The position numbers and the translations under genes were made by a program. From NCBI GenBank assembly GCA_934646835.1, contig CAKUES010000001.1, forward strand, positions 62,001 through 126,000: DNA of 64,000 nt. The letters run 5' to 3'. Below the pieces are notes generated by a model. That model ran no database searches, was not told the origin of the DNA, and saw nothing but the letters and a program-made list of their open reading frames with translations. The stretch comes from an uncultured Coriobacteriales bacterium (GTDB lineage: Bacteria > Actinomycetota > Coriobacteriia > Coriobacteriales > QAMH01). Position 1 is the first letter of the stretch. Every line of letters begins with the position of its first letter. This document shows, one piece after another, positions 53,821-62,898 of the stretch.

Positions 53821-53919
53821 TTAGATAAGGCCCACAGTCATAACGGTGTTAACGACAAAAGCCAGGCCAAAGACGGCGCCGAGAACGCCAACATAGGGCT
53901 TGATGGACATCTTCTTCAT
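53821..53919 (-). CDS. 32-residue small membrane peptide
   Basis: A short frame with AAGGAG ten bases before the ATG. It starts MKKMSIKPYVGV, is followed by a single membrane helix (GAVFGLAFVVN), and ends TVGLI. It stands alone in the gene-poor gap. Codon use is like the chromosome (GTC, CTC, GGC). It could be a small regulatory or toxin-like membrane peptide; I do not recognise it. Confidence 0.5.
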   Translation of the reverse strand: MKKMSIKPYVGVLGAVFGLAFVVNTVMTVGLI

Positions 53920-54418
53920 ATGAGTCTCCTTTATAACAGGGTTGGGTAGGATTTCGATCGACTGGCTCGATCGGTTTCAAGCTGTTCCATGCGCAGCCTC
54001 CTTCTTTTGGCAGACGAGGGGGGGGGGAGCCAAGATCAGCCAAAATAGAGGCAGCGGGCACAAACCACTCCTTGTGCCACACCTTGCGCAGGACAGCTAT
54101 GCATTAGTGAAGCGCCTGTTTCACTCGGGCTTGGTGAGTCGAAAGCACATGGCGCGTTCGGAACGCTCAATACGATACGACGCTCGAGCATAACCCCGAA
54201 TCGCCTCGGCGGGGTTATTGTTCAATATGGCAATTAATAGGCGATGACATTTTGTGCCAAATTGTACCTAATGAAATACGGGGTAGCCCCGCCGGCAGTA
54301 GCATCGCAAGATTATGAGAAACCGCAGGTCAAAGGGGCAGTTTGCGAACAGCCGATGGCCCCTGGTGGCCGTCCGGCGCAGATAGCGAAGGTGCCCTGGT
54401 AAGGCTAGGAAATCACAG

Positions 54419-54545
54419 AACATGCGAGATTTATGGGGAGGGACAGGGTCCCTCCCCTACGAGGCTTTGGAGCCCAAAGACACTGACGCAAACCCAATTG
54501 TCCCTTGCAGCGTAGGCGCCGACTTCGTCTGGCGCCTACGTGGGG
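54419..54545 (+). repeat. short family C copy 4 next to a family B unit
   Basis: ACATGCGAGATTTATG and the GGGGAGGGAC-AGG-GTCCCTCCCC hairpin (family C, right part missing) are followed at 54510 by a perfect family B hairpin, CGTAGGCGCC-N10-GGCGCCTACG. Confidence 0.72.
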
Positions 54546-54660
54546 CTTGGAGCTCGCAGGCGCTGACGCGATGTCCATTGCAGCTTGCAACGCTGGCATC
54601 CGTACAGCTTCTGCGTCCCATTCGGGACGCCTGCCGCCACAAGCGGCAGCCCCCTCCAAA

Positions 54661-54709
54661 CAACAAGCAGCCCGCACCAACGCAAAAGTTTGGTGCGGGC
54701 TGCTTGTTG
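54661..54709 (-). terminator. terminator of the pyrH-dxr operon
   Basis: A perfect 20-base stem (CAACAAGCAGCCCGCACCAA and complement), loop of 9 bases, lies 29 bases after the dxr stop on the minus strand. It ends the operon before the gap and so uncouples rseP from it. Confidence 0.75.
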
Positions 54710-54737
54710 CAACTCGTCGGTTTATGACAGCGCCCCC

Positions 54738-55892
54738 CTACAGGGCACTCACCAGCTTGCGCGCATAGGCGCGGCTCTTGGCGTCGATTTCCTCGAGTTG
54801 GTCGAGGGAGACCACACTCTCGCGGCCAATCGCCTCCATCGTCTTGCCGACGATGACGTCGATATCGGTCAGATGGCAGCCATCTGCCAAGAAAGCCGCA
54901 ACGGCGACCTCGTTCGCGGCGTTCATGACCGCCGGCAGCGTACCGCCCTCGCGGCAGGCGTCAAGCGCCAGCGCCAGGCAGCGGAAGGTCTCCAGATCCG
55001 GGTCCATGAACTCCAGGCTGTGCAGCTTGGTGAAGTCGCACTCTGCCGCCGGGCTCTCCCAGCGATGGGGATAGCTCAGCGCAAACTGGATGGGAATGCG
55101 CATATCGGCCACGCCAAGATGCGCCTTCACAGAGCCGTCGAGGTACTCGACCATGCTGTGAACACAGCTCTGCGGGTGCACGACAACGCGAATCTCATCG
55201 GCAGAAAGACCAAAGAGATGATGTGCCTCGATAACCTCGAGACCCTTGTTCATCAGGCTCGCAGAGTCGATGGTGATCTTGGGACCCATGTTCCACGTGG
55301 GATGAGCAAGCGCCTGTGCCGCCGTGACCTGCGAGAGCTCCTCGCGCGTGCGACCGCGGAAGGGGCCGCCGCTGCAAGTGAGCCAGATGCGGCGCGCCTC
55401 CTTGGGGTACTCGCCCAGGTAGCACTGGCAGATCGCGGAGTGCTCGCTGTCGACGGGAAGCATGGTCTCGTGCGTGGCAAGCGGCATGATGAGGTCGCCG
55501 CCCACGACCAGGGACTCCTTGTTCGCCAGGCCAAGCTTCTTGCCGCAGGCCAAGGTGCCGTAGCTCGCGCGCAGACCAGCAGCGCCGGAAAGCGCGTTGA
55601 CGACGATATCGACGTCCTCGAGCTGAACGAGCGCGGCAACAGCGGCAGCGCCAAAGTCCACCTGGACATCATCGCCCAGCTGGTTGAGAGAGACAGCACC
55701 GCGGCACTCCTCGTTGCCAAGGGCCAGGTGGCGCACGCCAAACTCCAGCGCCTGAGCGACAAGCGCGTCAACGCGGCCGCCAGCGGCCAGCGCGACGACC
55801 TCGATCTTGTCCGGGTGCATGCGGACAACGTCGAGCGTCTGCGTTCCGATGGAGCCAGTGGACCCCAGAAGCGCTACACGAATCTTGCTCAC
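54738..55892 (-). CDS. dxr: 1-deoxy-D-xylulose-5-phosphate reductoisomerase
   Basis: A 384-residue enzyme of the MEP isoprenoid pathway, making MEP from DXP with NADPH. Cofactor site LLGSTGSIGTQTL at residues 8-20, metal/substrate block PVDSEHSAI, CSGGPFRG, and SASLMNKGLEVIEAHHLF are all present. Its start overlaps the end of cdsA by four bases. Confidence 0.97.
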   Translation of the reverse strand: MSKIRVALLGSTGSIGTQTLDVVRMHPDKIEVVALAAGGRVDALVAQALEFGVRHLALGNEECRGAVSLNQLGDDVQVDFGAAAVAALVQLEDVDIVVNALSGAAGLRASYGTLACGKKLGLANKESLVVGGDLIMPLATHETMLPVDSEHSAICQCYLGEYPKEARRIWLTCSGGPFRGRTREELSQVTAAQALAHPTWNMGPKITIDSASLMNKGLEVIEAHHLFGLSADEIRVVVHPQSCVHSMVEYLDGSVKAHLGVADMRIPIQFALSYPHRWESPAAECDFTKLHSLEFMDPDLETFRCLALALDACREGGTLPAVMNAANEVAVAAFLADGCHLTDIDVIVGKTMEAIGRESVVSLDQLEEIDAKSRAYARKLVSAL

Positions 55893-56752
55893 AGGGTTAC
55901 TCCAATCACGTTGAATGCGTACGGTGCGACGATGACCATGAAGCAGGCGACGACGCTCACAAAGAAGAGCGAGTCGCTGCGGTCGAGCAAGCCGCCGTGA
56001 CCGGGCATGAGCTTGCCGGAATCCTTGGTGTGGAAGCTGCGCTTGATGTGGCTTTCCGTCAAGTCACCCACGATGTCGAGCATGCCGCACAAAAGGCCGG
56101 AGATCGCGGCCCACACAAAGCCAAAGCCGCAGCTCGGGCACACGACGGGGATGAGCATCCAGAAGAGCATGCTGCCGAACATACCACAAATCACGCCCTC
56201 CCAGGTCTTCTTGGGACTGATCTTGGGGGCGAACTTGTGCTTGCCAAAGGCGCTTCCGCCCAGGTAGGCGAAGGCATCGTTCATCCAGACAGAGAGCAGG
56301 ACGAACAAGCACATGAGGCCCGCTTCGAACCCGCCGCCAATCCTGCTGCGCAGCAGGATGAAGGAAGACAGGGTGAGACCCACATAGAGGTAGCCAAAGA
56401 TGGTGATCGAGACGTCGACGATCGACTCCTCGGTCCGCACGAAGAAGCGGCACAGGCACACGATGCCGCCGATGAAGGCCGTGGCCAGCGCAAACGCCAC
56501 CACATGGGTGCCGTCGACGTTGATCGCCATGGAAAGCGGCATGAGCACGGCGATGGTCGTGCCGATTGCCTTGTAGGGTTTGAAGCCCTCGTTAGTCGCC
56601 ATGCGCAAGAACTCGTAGCAGCAGATGCCCGAGGTCACGGCAATGACGGCGAGCGTCGACCACCAAGAAACGAGAGTGGCAACGCCCATGATGAGGGTGT
56701 AGATGACTCCTGCAGCAACACGCTGCAAAAGGTCGTTCTTGTTGATTGCCAT
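55889..56752 (-). CDS. cdsA: phosphatidate cytidylyltransferase
   Basis: A 287-residue membrane enzyme with about eight helices that makes CDP-diacylglycerol from phosphatidate and CTP. The family signature near the C-terminus is intact (SFHTKDSGKLMPGHGG then LDRSDSLFF). It is seven bases downstream of uppS. Confidence 0.95.
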   Translation of the reverse strand: MAINKNDLLQRVAAGVIYTLIMGVATLVSWWSTLAVIAVTSGICCYEFLRMATNEGFKPYKAIGTTIAVLMPLSMAINVDGTHVVAFALATAFIGGIVCLCRFFVRTEESIVDVSITIFGYLYVGLTLSSFILLRSRIGGGFEAGLMCLFVLLSVWMNDAFAYLGGSAFGKHKFAPKISPKKTWEGVICGMFGSMLFWMLIPVVCPSCGFGFVWAAISGLLCGMLDIVGDLTESHIKRSFHTKDSGKLMPGHGGLLDRSDSLFFVSVVACFMVIVAPYAFNVIGVTL

Positions 56753-56759
56753 ATAGTCG

Positions 56760-57539
56760 CTAGTTCACCTTCCCGAACCTACGGTCGCGACCCTGGTAGG
56801 ACAGCAGGGCGCGCAAAAGCTCATAGCGATCGAAGTCCGGCCACAGCACGTCTGTGACGTAGAACTCCGAGTACGCAAGCTGCCAGAGCAGGAAGTTGCT
56901 CAGGCGCATCTCGCCGCTTGTGCGGATGAGGAGATCGGGGTCCGGCATGTCAGCCGAGTACAGGTGCGCTGCGAGCGCGTCCTCGTCGACTTGCTCAGGC
57001 GTTAGCTTGCCGTCTGCCACATCCTGCGCGAGCGCGCGGGCGGCATCTGCAATCTCCATGCGGGAGCCGTAGTTGACGGCGATTGCCAAGGTCATGCCAG
57101 TGTTCTTCTCGCTCGCGGCAGCAGCGCCGGTCAAGACCGTGCGCGTGGCGAGCGGCAAGTCCTCGATGCGGCCGAGCAGCTTGATGCGCACACCCTCCGC
57201 CATGAGGCCCTTGATCTGCGCGCTCATCGTCTCTGCAAACAGCGACATGAGGCCCTTGACCTCGTCTTTGGGGCGCTTCCAGTTCTCCGTGGAGAAGGAG
57301 TAGATCGTCAGGTAGCGCACGCCGACGTCGTTGCAGGTGGTGATGAGCTCCCGCACGGCGCGCACGCCGGCCTTGTGACCCTCTCCCCTCTCGAGACCAC
57401 GCGCTTTGGCCCAGCGCCCGTTGCCGTCCATGATGACGGCAACGTGCTCTGGGACGCGGTCGAGGTCGAGGGCCTCGCGGTCCAGGCCCACAGGGGGCTC
57501 GGGGAATATCTCTTCGAGTGTTGTGGGACGCTGGGACAC
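56760..57539 (-). CDS. uppS: undecaprenyl diphosphate synthase (UppS-type)
   Basis: A 259-residue cis-prenyltransferase. VAVIMDGNGRWAKARG carries the catalytic Asp, followed by GHKAG, STENWKRP, and the C-terminal PDLLIRTSGEMRLSNFLLWQ block. It provides the lipid carrier of cell-wall synthesis, using isoprenoids from the dxr pathway next to it. The GTG start is two bases after frr, with GGAG inside the frr end. Confidence 0.96.
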   Translation of the reverse strand: MSQRPTTLEEIFPEPPVGLDREALDLDRVPEHVAVIMDGNGRWAKARGLERGEGHKAGVRAVRELITTCNDVGVRYLTIYSFSTENWKRPKDEVKGLMSLFAETMSAQIKGLMAEGVRIKLLGRIEDLPLATRTVLTGAAAASEKNTGMTLAIAVNYGSRMEIADAARALAQDVADGKLTPEQVDEDALAAHLYSADMPDPDLLIRTSGEMRLSNFLLWQLAYSEFYVTDVLWPDFDRYELLRALLSYQGRDRRFGKVN

Positions 57540-57541
57540 GT

Positions 57542-58102
57542 TTAGATCTCCATGACCTCTGCTTCCTTGGTGGAAAGCATCTCGTCAACCTTGCCAACGT
57601 ACTTGTCGGTGAGCTTCTGGAGCTCAGCCTCGGCGCGCTTGAGATCGTCCTCGCTCATCTCGCCGTCCTTCTGGGCGCGCTCCATCTTCTTCTTGGCGTC
57701 CTGGCGTGCGTTGCGAACACCGGTGCGACCGTGCTTCTCGGCGATGTTCTTGCACTCCTTGACGATCTCGCGACGGCGCTCCTCGGTGGGGGCGGGGAAG
57801 TTCAGGCGGATGGTGCCGGTGCCGTCGTTGTTGGGGGTGATGCCCAGGTCAGAGGCCATGATGGCCTTCTCGACGGCGTTGGTGATGCTCTTGTCCCAAG
57901 GCTCGATGGTCAGCATGTGGGCCTCGGGGGACTTGATGGCTGCGACCTGCGTGATGGGGGTGGCGGTGCCGTAGTAGTCGACGGTGATGCCCTCGAGCAC
58001 AGCGGCGCTGGCACGACCGGTGCGCAGCTTGGAAAAATCCTTCTGGAGGGCGACGAGGCACTTCTCCATCTGGGCTTCGGCGTTGGTGATGAACTCGTTC
58101 AT
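57542..58102 (-). CDS. frr: ribosome recycling factor
   Basis: A 186-residue two-domain factor that splits the post-termination ribosome with EF-G. LRTGRASAAVLEGI, MLTIEPWDKS, and NDGTGTIRLNFPAPTEERR are all family blocks. It lies 12 bases downstream of pyrH with GGGAGA ahead of the ATG. Confidence 0.98.
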   Translation of the reverse strand: MNEFITNAEAQMEKCLVALQKDFSKLRTGRASAAVLEGITVDYYGTATPITQVAAIKSPEAHMLTIEPWDKSITNAVEKAIMASDLGITPNNDGTGTIRLNFPAPTEERRREIVKECKNIAEKHGRTGVRNARQDAKKKMERAQKDGEMSEDDLKRAEAELQKLTDKYVGKVDEMLSTKEAEVMEI

Positions 58103-58114
58103 GATCTGTCTCCC

Positions 58115-58828
58115 TTAGCTGACGATGGTTCCGATGTTCTCGCCGCGCAAAACGCGAGCGATATTACCCTGCTTGTGCAGGTTGAAGACGATGATGGGCA
58201 GGCCGTTGTCCTTGAGCAGCGCGCTTGCGGTGGAGTCCATGACGTTGAGCTCCTTCTCGAGGACCTCCTTGTAGGAGACCTTCTCGTAGCGCCTTGCGTC
58301 CGGGTTGGTGCGCGGGTCGCTGTCGTAAACACCGTCGACCTGGGTTGCCTTGAGCATGGCCTCGGCGTTGATCTCGCAAGCGCGCAGGGCGGCCGCGGTG
58401 TCGGTCGTGAAGTAGGGGTTGCCCGTGCCGCACGCGAAGATGACGACGCGGCCCTTCTCCAGGTGACGGATCGCCTTGTTGCGGATGTAGGGCTCTGCCA
58501 CTTCCTGCATGTCGATCGCGCTCTGGACGCGGGTGGGGATGCCGGCGCGCTCGAAGCTCTCGCGCAGTGCGAGGGCGTTCATCGCGGTGGCGAGCATGCC
58601 GATGTAGTCTGCCTGGGCGCGGTCCATGCCGCTGGCAGCACCTGCCATGCCGCGGAAGATGTTGCCGCCGCCCACGACGACAGCGAGCTCGACGCCGCCG
58701 TCGACGATCTCCTTGACGGAGTTGGCGATCATATCGGTGACCTTGGGGTCGATGCCAAAGCCGCTCTCGCCCTGCAGGGCTTCACCAGAGAGCTTGAGGA
58801 GCACGCGCTTGTACTTGAAGTCCGACAC
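58115..58828 (-). CDS. pyrH: UMP kinase
   Basis: A 237-residue amino-acid-kinase-fold enzyme phosphorylating UMP. RVLLKLSGEALQG at the N-terminus, VVGGGNIFRG, and CGTGNPYFTTDTAAALRA are conserved. The GTG start at 58828 has AGGGA upstream and is preferred to the longer frame at 58861, whose extra residues are not conserved. Confidence 0.96.
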   Translation of the reverse strand: MSDFKYKRVLLKLSGEALQGESGFGIDPKVTDMIANSVKEIVDGGVELAVVVGGGNIFRGMAGAASGMDRAQADYIGMLATAMNALALRESFERAGIPTRVQSAIDMQEVAEPYIRNKAIRHLEKGRVVIFACGTGNPYFTTDTAAALRACEINAEAMLKATQVDGVYDSDPRTNPDARRYEKVSYKEVLEKELNVMDSTASALLKDNGLPIIVFNLHKQGNIARVLRGENIGTIVS

Positions 58829-58903
58829 TGTGCAGTCCCTTCTTGTTGATTTTGCAGTCAATAGAATGGCGCCGGTTGTGCCCGGCGCCGGGGCTAGCGA
58901 AGC

Positions 58904-59464
58904 TTAGAGGCGCTCGATGAAGCGGCCGTCGCGGGTGTCGATCTTGACCTTGTCGCCGATCTCGAGGAACAGGGGAACCTTGATCTCTGCGCCGGTCTCG
59001 GTGGTGGCGGGCTTGGTGCCGCCCTGGACGGTGTTGCCCTTGAAGCCGGGCTCGGTCTCGGTGATCTCGAGCTCGACGAACATGGGGGGCTCGACGTTGA
59101 TCAGCTCGCCGTCGGCGTACTGTGCCAGGCAGGTGTCACCCTCCTTGAACCACTTGACGTTGTCGCCCAGGAAGTCAGCGGAGATCTCCGGCTGCTCGAA
59201 GGTGACGGGGTCCATGAAGTAGTAGGTCTCGCCGTCGTTCCAGGAGTACTCCATCTCCTTGGTCTCCAGGCGGACGTCGTCGAACTTGTCGTTGGGGCGG
59301 AAGGTGTACTCAACGGTGCGGCCGGTGTTGATGTCCTTGAGCTTGGTGCGGATGAAGGCGCCGCCCTTACCAGGCTTGACGTGCTGGAACTCGACGATGA
59401 TGCAGAGCTTGTTGTTGTACTTGATGCACATGCCGTTCTTGAAGTTGGAGGGCTGGACGGGCAT
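58904..59464 (-). CDS. efp: elongation factor P
   Basis: A 186-residue three-domain factor relieving stalls at polyproline. The modified-residue loop is KPGKGGAF with Lys33, followed by EYTFRPNDKFDDVRLET. The C-terminal signature (GFKGNTVQGGTKPATTETG) is intact. It sits 75 bases upstream of pyrH, probably with its own promoter in the 420-base gap before it. Confidence 0.97.
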   Translation of the reverse strand: MPVQPSNFKNGMCIKYNNKLCIIVEFQHVKPGKGGAFIRTKLKDINTGRTVEYTFRPNDKFDDVRLETKEMEYSWNDGETYYFMDPVTFEQPEISADFLGDNVKWFKEGDTCLAQYADGELINVEPPMFVELEITETEPGFKGNTVQGGTKPATTETGAEIKVPLFLEIGDKVKIDTRDGRFIERL

Positions 59465-59887
59465 ACCGAACCACCTTTCTCTTTAAGGCAACCGCGCATT
59501 ACGCGTCGCAGAGGCGGGCGCGACCCACCGCGGGCAGGTGCCGCCAACGTGTGACGGCGCTCGCCCCTGCGCGCAGATCCAAAACATGACAAAAGGACCT
59601 GCAGACGGCTGCAAATCTAACTAAATCCTTAATATTCTACTGTAAGCATCCGCAACTACAGGTGAAGGATGCGTGATTTCTTGGATTGGGTGAGATGCGA
59701 GAGCGACGACGAGGGGGCAACAAGGAGCTGGCTACAGGCAAACACCGTAATCGCCTATCATGCAAACGTCCTCGAGCCGAAACGACTTACCCACTCGTTC
59801 TTGCGCACCTCCGTGTAAAACCAGGAATACTTGAGGTAGAAAACAGGGAACGACTAAGGTATAAAATAGGGAATGACATCCCCTCTA

Positions 59888-60580
59888 TTACCTCAGATTG
59901 CAGCCGCAGTTCATACAGAAGCAATCATCCGCCTGCGCGACACTGCCGCATTGCGGACATGCGAGATTCAATTCGTCCGCCACCCCTTGGCTTTCGGCAG
60001 GCGGATTAGCCTCTGTTGTCTCCTCATGCATCTCTTCTTGCACGGCCGTCACTTGAGCGTCATCGTCAGTCCGCACACGCAAATCAGCGCCGCATCTCAT
60101 ACAGAACGCATCCGCGGCATCGACTACGCAGCCGCATGTTTCACACGTTTTCGCGCTTCCGGCAGGGGCATTTGCACCGCCAGCATGCATCGAAGCCATA
60201 AGCTCATCGACGCGTTTGCCACATCCGCTGCAGAAAAGGTCACCAGAGCTGAAAGTGCTCTTGCAGTTAGGGCACTCGTAGGTTTGACGAGCTACTGCTC
60301 GCTCTCTTCCCTCGCGCTCTATCTGAGATATCTGAGCATCAACTCTCAAACGCTCGCTATCGAGCTTTCCAATCTCTCCATAGAGATTCTCGAAACCCAA
60401 GACAAACGCTGCATCGTTCTTCGTCTTCTCATAGAGCGCTGCACCAAGTTGAGCCGCCAAGCGCGTGCGTTCTTGATTGATTTCCTTCATCCTGGCCTTG
60501 AGCTTCACTAGTTCGACGCTGCGCCCCGCGCTTGAGGTAGCGCTGCTCATTATCCCTTGCATGTCATCCAACAAACCCAT
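59888..60580 (-). CDS. coiled-coil protein with three zinc ribbons
   Basis: A 230-residue protein. The first 90 residues form a helical coiled coil (LVKLKARMKEINQERTRLA), followed by three CxxC-x-CxxC ribbons: CPNCKSTF with CSGCG, CETCGC with CMRCG, and CPQCGS with CMNCG. There is no membrane segment. It starts a group of zinc-ribbon genes running to the window end. Function unknown; scaffold-like roles are common in this class. Confidence 0.75.
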   Translation of the reverse strand: MGLLDDMQGIMSSATSSAGRSVELVKLKARMKEINQERTRLAAQLGAALYEKTKNDAAFVLGFENLYGEIGKLDSERLRVDAQISQIEREGRERAVARQTYECPNCKSTFSSGDLFCSGCGKRVDELMASMHAGGANAPAGSAKTCETCGCVVDAADAFCMRCGADLRVRTDDDAQVTAVQEEMHEETTEANPPAESQGVADELNLACPQCGSVAQADDCFCMNCGCNLR

Positions 60581-60636
60581 TGGTCACCTTTCAGCATATC
60601 GTCAAGTGGCAATCGAGGATACGAGGTATTCGCCTC

Positions 60637-61641
60637 TCAATTGCCACGTTTCTGCTTTCCTAACTGCTGATACGTCGCCGAGGCAATCTTACTCATCAGC
60701 TGATTTGCTTGGCCAGCTCCTACATCGGTTAAAACAACAAGCACATAGGGGCAGTCCCCATAGACGATTCCACCGTCATGTCGTTTTGAATCAAGCGACC
60801 CGGTCTTATGGGCAAAAGAGACATCAGAGGGAAGCCCTTGCGCCAGCCCCGTGTCGTCTGTCTGCTGCAGCAAGTAGCGCTTTGCCTTGCTGCATAGCTT
60901 TTTGCTGCCGAGCTCGTTTCGCGCGATCTTGCGGAGAATTAGCGCTGCGTCATTTGCGCTAGTGTAATTCTCAACTTCGGAGCCGAGCTGCATCATTTTG
61001 CGATTGAGCTTAGTCTTTTCGAGACCGAGCTCGTGAGCCTTGCCATTGATTGCATCAAAGCCCATGCGATCGATTAAGACATTTGTGGCAACGTTGTCGC
61101 TGCTGGCAATCATGAGCTCCGCGAGTCTGTCATAGGTATAACTCGTCCCAACAGGGTCGGTTTGGATAACACCCGTCCCGCCAACGATGTCGGACGCCTT
61201 GCTCGTGTACACATCGTCCAGCGAGATGACCCCGTTACCAACTTCGTCGATGAACTCAGCGAGAATCAGCAGTTTGATCATCGAGGCGGAGACGAATCGT
61301 TTGTCCCCGTTGAGAGCAACTTGTTCGTCGCTGTCAACGGACATCACAGTTACGGCTACTTTGTCGCCATAGCTCTCGGCAAGCGACGAGAGTTTACGCT
61401 TCAGTTCCCGATACGTTTTTGAGGAAGAAGTCTTCCCTGTGGCATCAGAGCTTTGCCTCGACTCGTCAGCATCTTCTTGAACGATAGATTCGGAAGACTC
61501 GGCAAATTGCGTCCCAGACGGCTTAGCCTGGTTTTTCTCTGAGGCACCGCACCCTGACAATGCAAGGCCAACGGCGAGCAAAAGCACCAGACCCGAAACG
61601 GCAGCAGCCAGAATACGCGCATGTCCTCTACTAGTGCGCAT
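60637..61641 (-). CDS. class A beta-lactamase-fold serine hydrolase lipoprotein
   Basis: A 334-residue exported lipoprotein (lipobox LSGC near residue 31). The hydrolase core has S-x-x-K in SASMIKL, S-D-N in ASSDNVATNVL, and K-T-G in AHKTGSLDSKRHDGG. It lacks the class A Glu166-type omega-loop signature in an obvious form, so it is more likely a peptidoglycan hydrolase or PBP-like enzyme than a resistance enzyme. It is between two zinc-ribbon genes on the same strand. Confidence 0.82.
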   Translation of the reverse strand: MRTSRGHARILAAAVSGLVLLLAVGLALSGCGASEKNQAKPSGTQFAESSESIVQEDADESRQSSDATGKTSSSKTYRELKRKLSSLAESYGDKVAVTVMSVDSDEQVALNGDKRFVSASMIKLLILAEFIDEVGNGVISLDDVYTSKASDIVGGTGVIQTDPVGTSYTYDRLAELMIASSDNVATNVLIDRMGFDAINGKAHELGLEKTKLNRKMMQLGSEVENYTSANDAALILRKIARNELGSKKLCSKAKRYLLQQTDDTGLAQGLPSDVSFAHKTGSLDSKRHDGGIVYGDCPYVLVVLTDVGAGQANQLMSKIASATYQQLGKQKRGN

Positions 61642-61667
61642 GCACTAGTCTCTCACAGGCTTCATCG

Positions 61668-62888
61668 CTATTTAGTTGCGAGGTCTTCCCAGCGCTTGCT
61701 GCTGGACTTGCTCTCTGCGATCTTCCTGAGCTTTGCGTTGTTGGAGGCAGCCGCCCCGCTCAAGCTGTATTTCCTGTGATTGTCGGAATACCAGCTGCAG
61801 GACTTGAAGTAGTCTTGCAGATCTGGATTGTCGAAGTGATGTCCTAAACGCGCAAAGGGCTCGTTCCAAGCGATGCACAGCTCTGCGTCCGTCAAATCGA
61901 GGTCCTCGAGCTGGGACTTGCTGTAGGTATAACTGCTTGAGTCGGCTATTACATAATCGTCGCTGCCACGATTGACCACGCCGGAAATGACGTCTCCCTT
62001 CGCCGTCTCAACCGTCAGCTTGACCACATCGTCACCATCAACGTATTCACCGGTGCGCTTGGCATAAGCATCTGAATAACCGGCGTTCTTGAGCTTCGAT
62101 GCCATCTCCTTGGCATCGGCCTCGGTAGCCCATGTGCCAGTGCAAACCACATACCATTGCTCCGGATTGAGTTTCTCCCACTCCGCAGTGTTTACAACAC
62201 CTGAATCGTAGCCAGCATCCGTAAGATCGTCCGCCTTGTTCTCTGCTTCCGACCATGACTTCGAAGCATAGGTGAACACACCCCAGAAAGGATCAGTCAT
62301 ATCCTCATCAAAGTGCGCGACAAGATTCGTATCGTCGTCGGTTGAGCCCTCATGCACATCAGGCCCGCCATCATCGTCTTTTACCTCGTTTTCCACCTCG
62401 CCAGGAGCAGGATCCTGCGTTTGATCTTTGTTTTCAAAGGGATTCGCAAACGCAAAGACAAGGAACACGATAACGAGAACAATGCCGATTACGCCAGCGA
62501 CGACCGCTACTGTCGTCACGCTAAAGCCAGTATTTTCTTGAGCTTTTAGCTTCTTCTCGAGCTTCTGAACATTCTGCTGAGGCGCTTGTGCGTTCTCGTC
62601 CAGAAGCGCTCCGCACTCATCACAAAAGCACGCATCAACCGCAACATGCGCATTGCAATTGGGGCATGCCTTAAGCAGCAACTCCTTGTCAAGAAGAGCG
62701 CCGCAGCTATCACAAAAGCGAGCGTCCTCCTCTATTGCCGCCTTGCAGTTGGGACACGCATGCAAAATATGAGCATCGGGAATTTGCGAGGTGGCGAAAG
62801 AATCGGTTGCCATGTCGACCCTGGCGCCGCATCCAACGCAGAACTGCGCGCCAGCAGGGAGCTCTTCACCGCAGTTTTCACAGAACAT
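61668..62888 (-). CDS. zinc-ribbon, SPOR-like and YARHG-domain membrane protein
   Basis: A 406-residue protein. Three zinc ribbons at the N-terminus (CENCGEELPAGAQFCVGCG, CPNCKAAI with CDSCG, CPNCNAHV with CDECG) are followed by a membrane helix (TVAVVAGVIGIVLVIVF). An exported SPOR-like domain comes next (WYVVCTGTWATEADAKEMA), and then a YARHG domain (LCIAWNEPFARLGHHF). The cytoplasmic ribbons and exported peptidoglycan-type domains suggest an envelope sensor or scaffold. It follows the 62899 gene by 10 bases. Confidence 0.8.
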   Translation of the reverse strand: MFCENCGEELPAGAQFCVGCGARVDMATDSFATSQIPDAHILHACPNCKAAIEEDARFCDSCGALLDKELLLKACPNCNAHVAVDACFCDECGALLDENAQAPQQNVQKLEKKLKAQENTGFSVTTVAVVAGVIGIVLVIVFLVFAFANPFENKDQTQDPAPGEVENEVKDDDGGPDVHEGSTDDDTNLVAHFDEDMTDPFWGVFTYASKSWSEAENKADDLTDAGYDSGVVNTAEWEKLNPEQWYVVCTGTWATEADAKEMASKLKNAGYSDAYAKRTGEYVDGDDVVKLTVETAKGDVISGVVNRGSDDYVIADSSSYTYSKSQLEDLDLTDAELCIAWNEPFARLGHHFDNPDLQDYFKSCSWYSDNHRKYSLSGAAASNNAKLRKIAESKSSSKRWEDLATK

Positions 62889-62898
62889 AATGTCCTAC

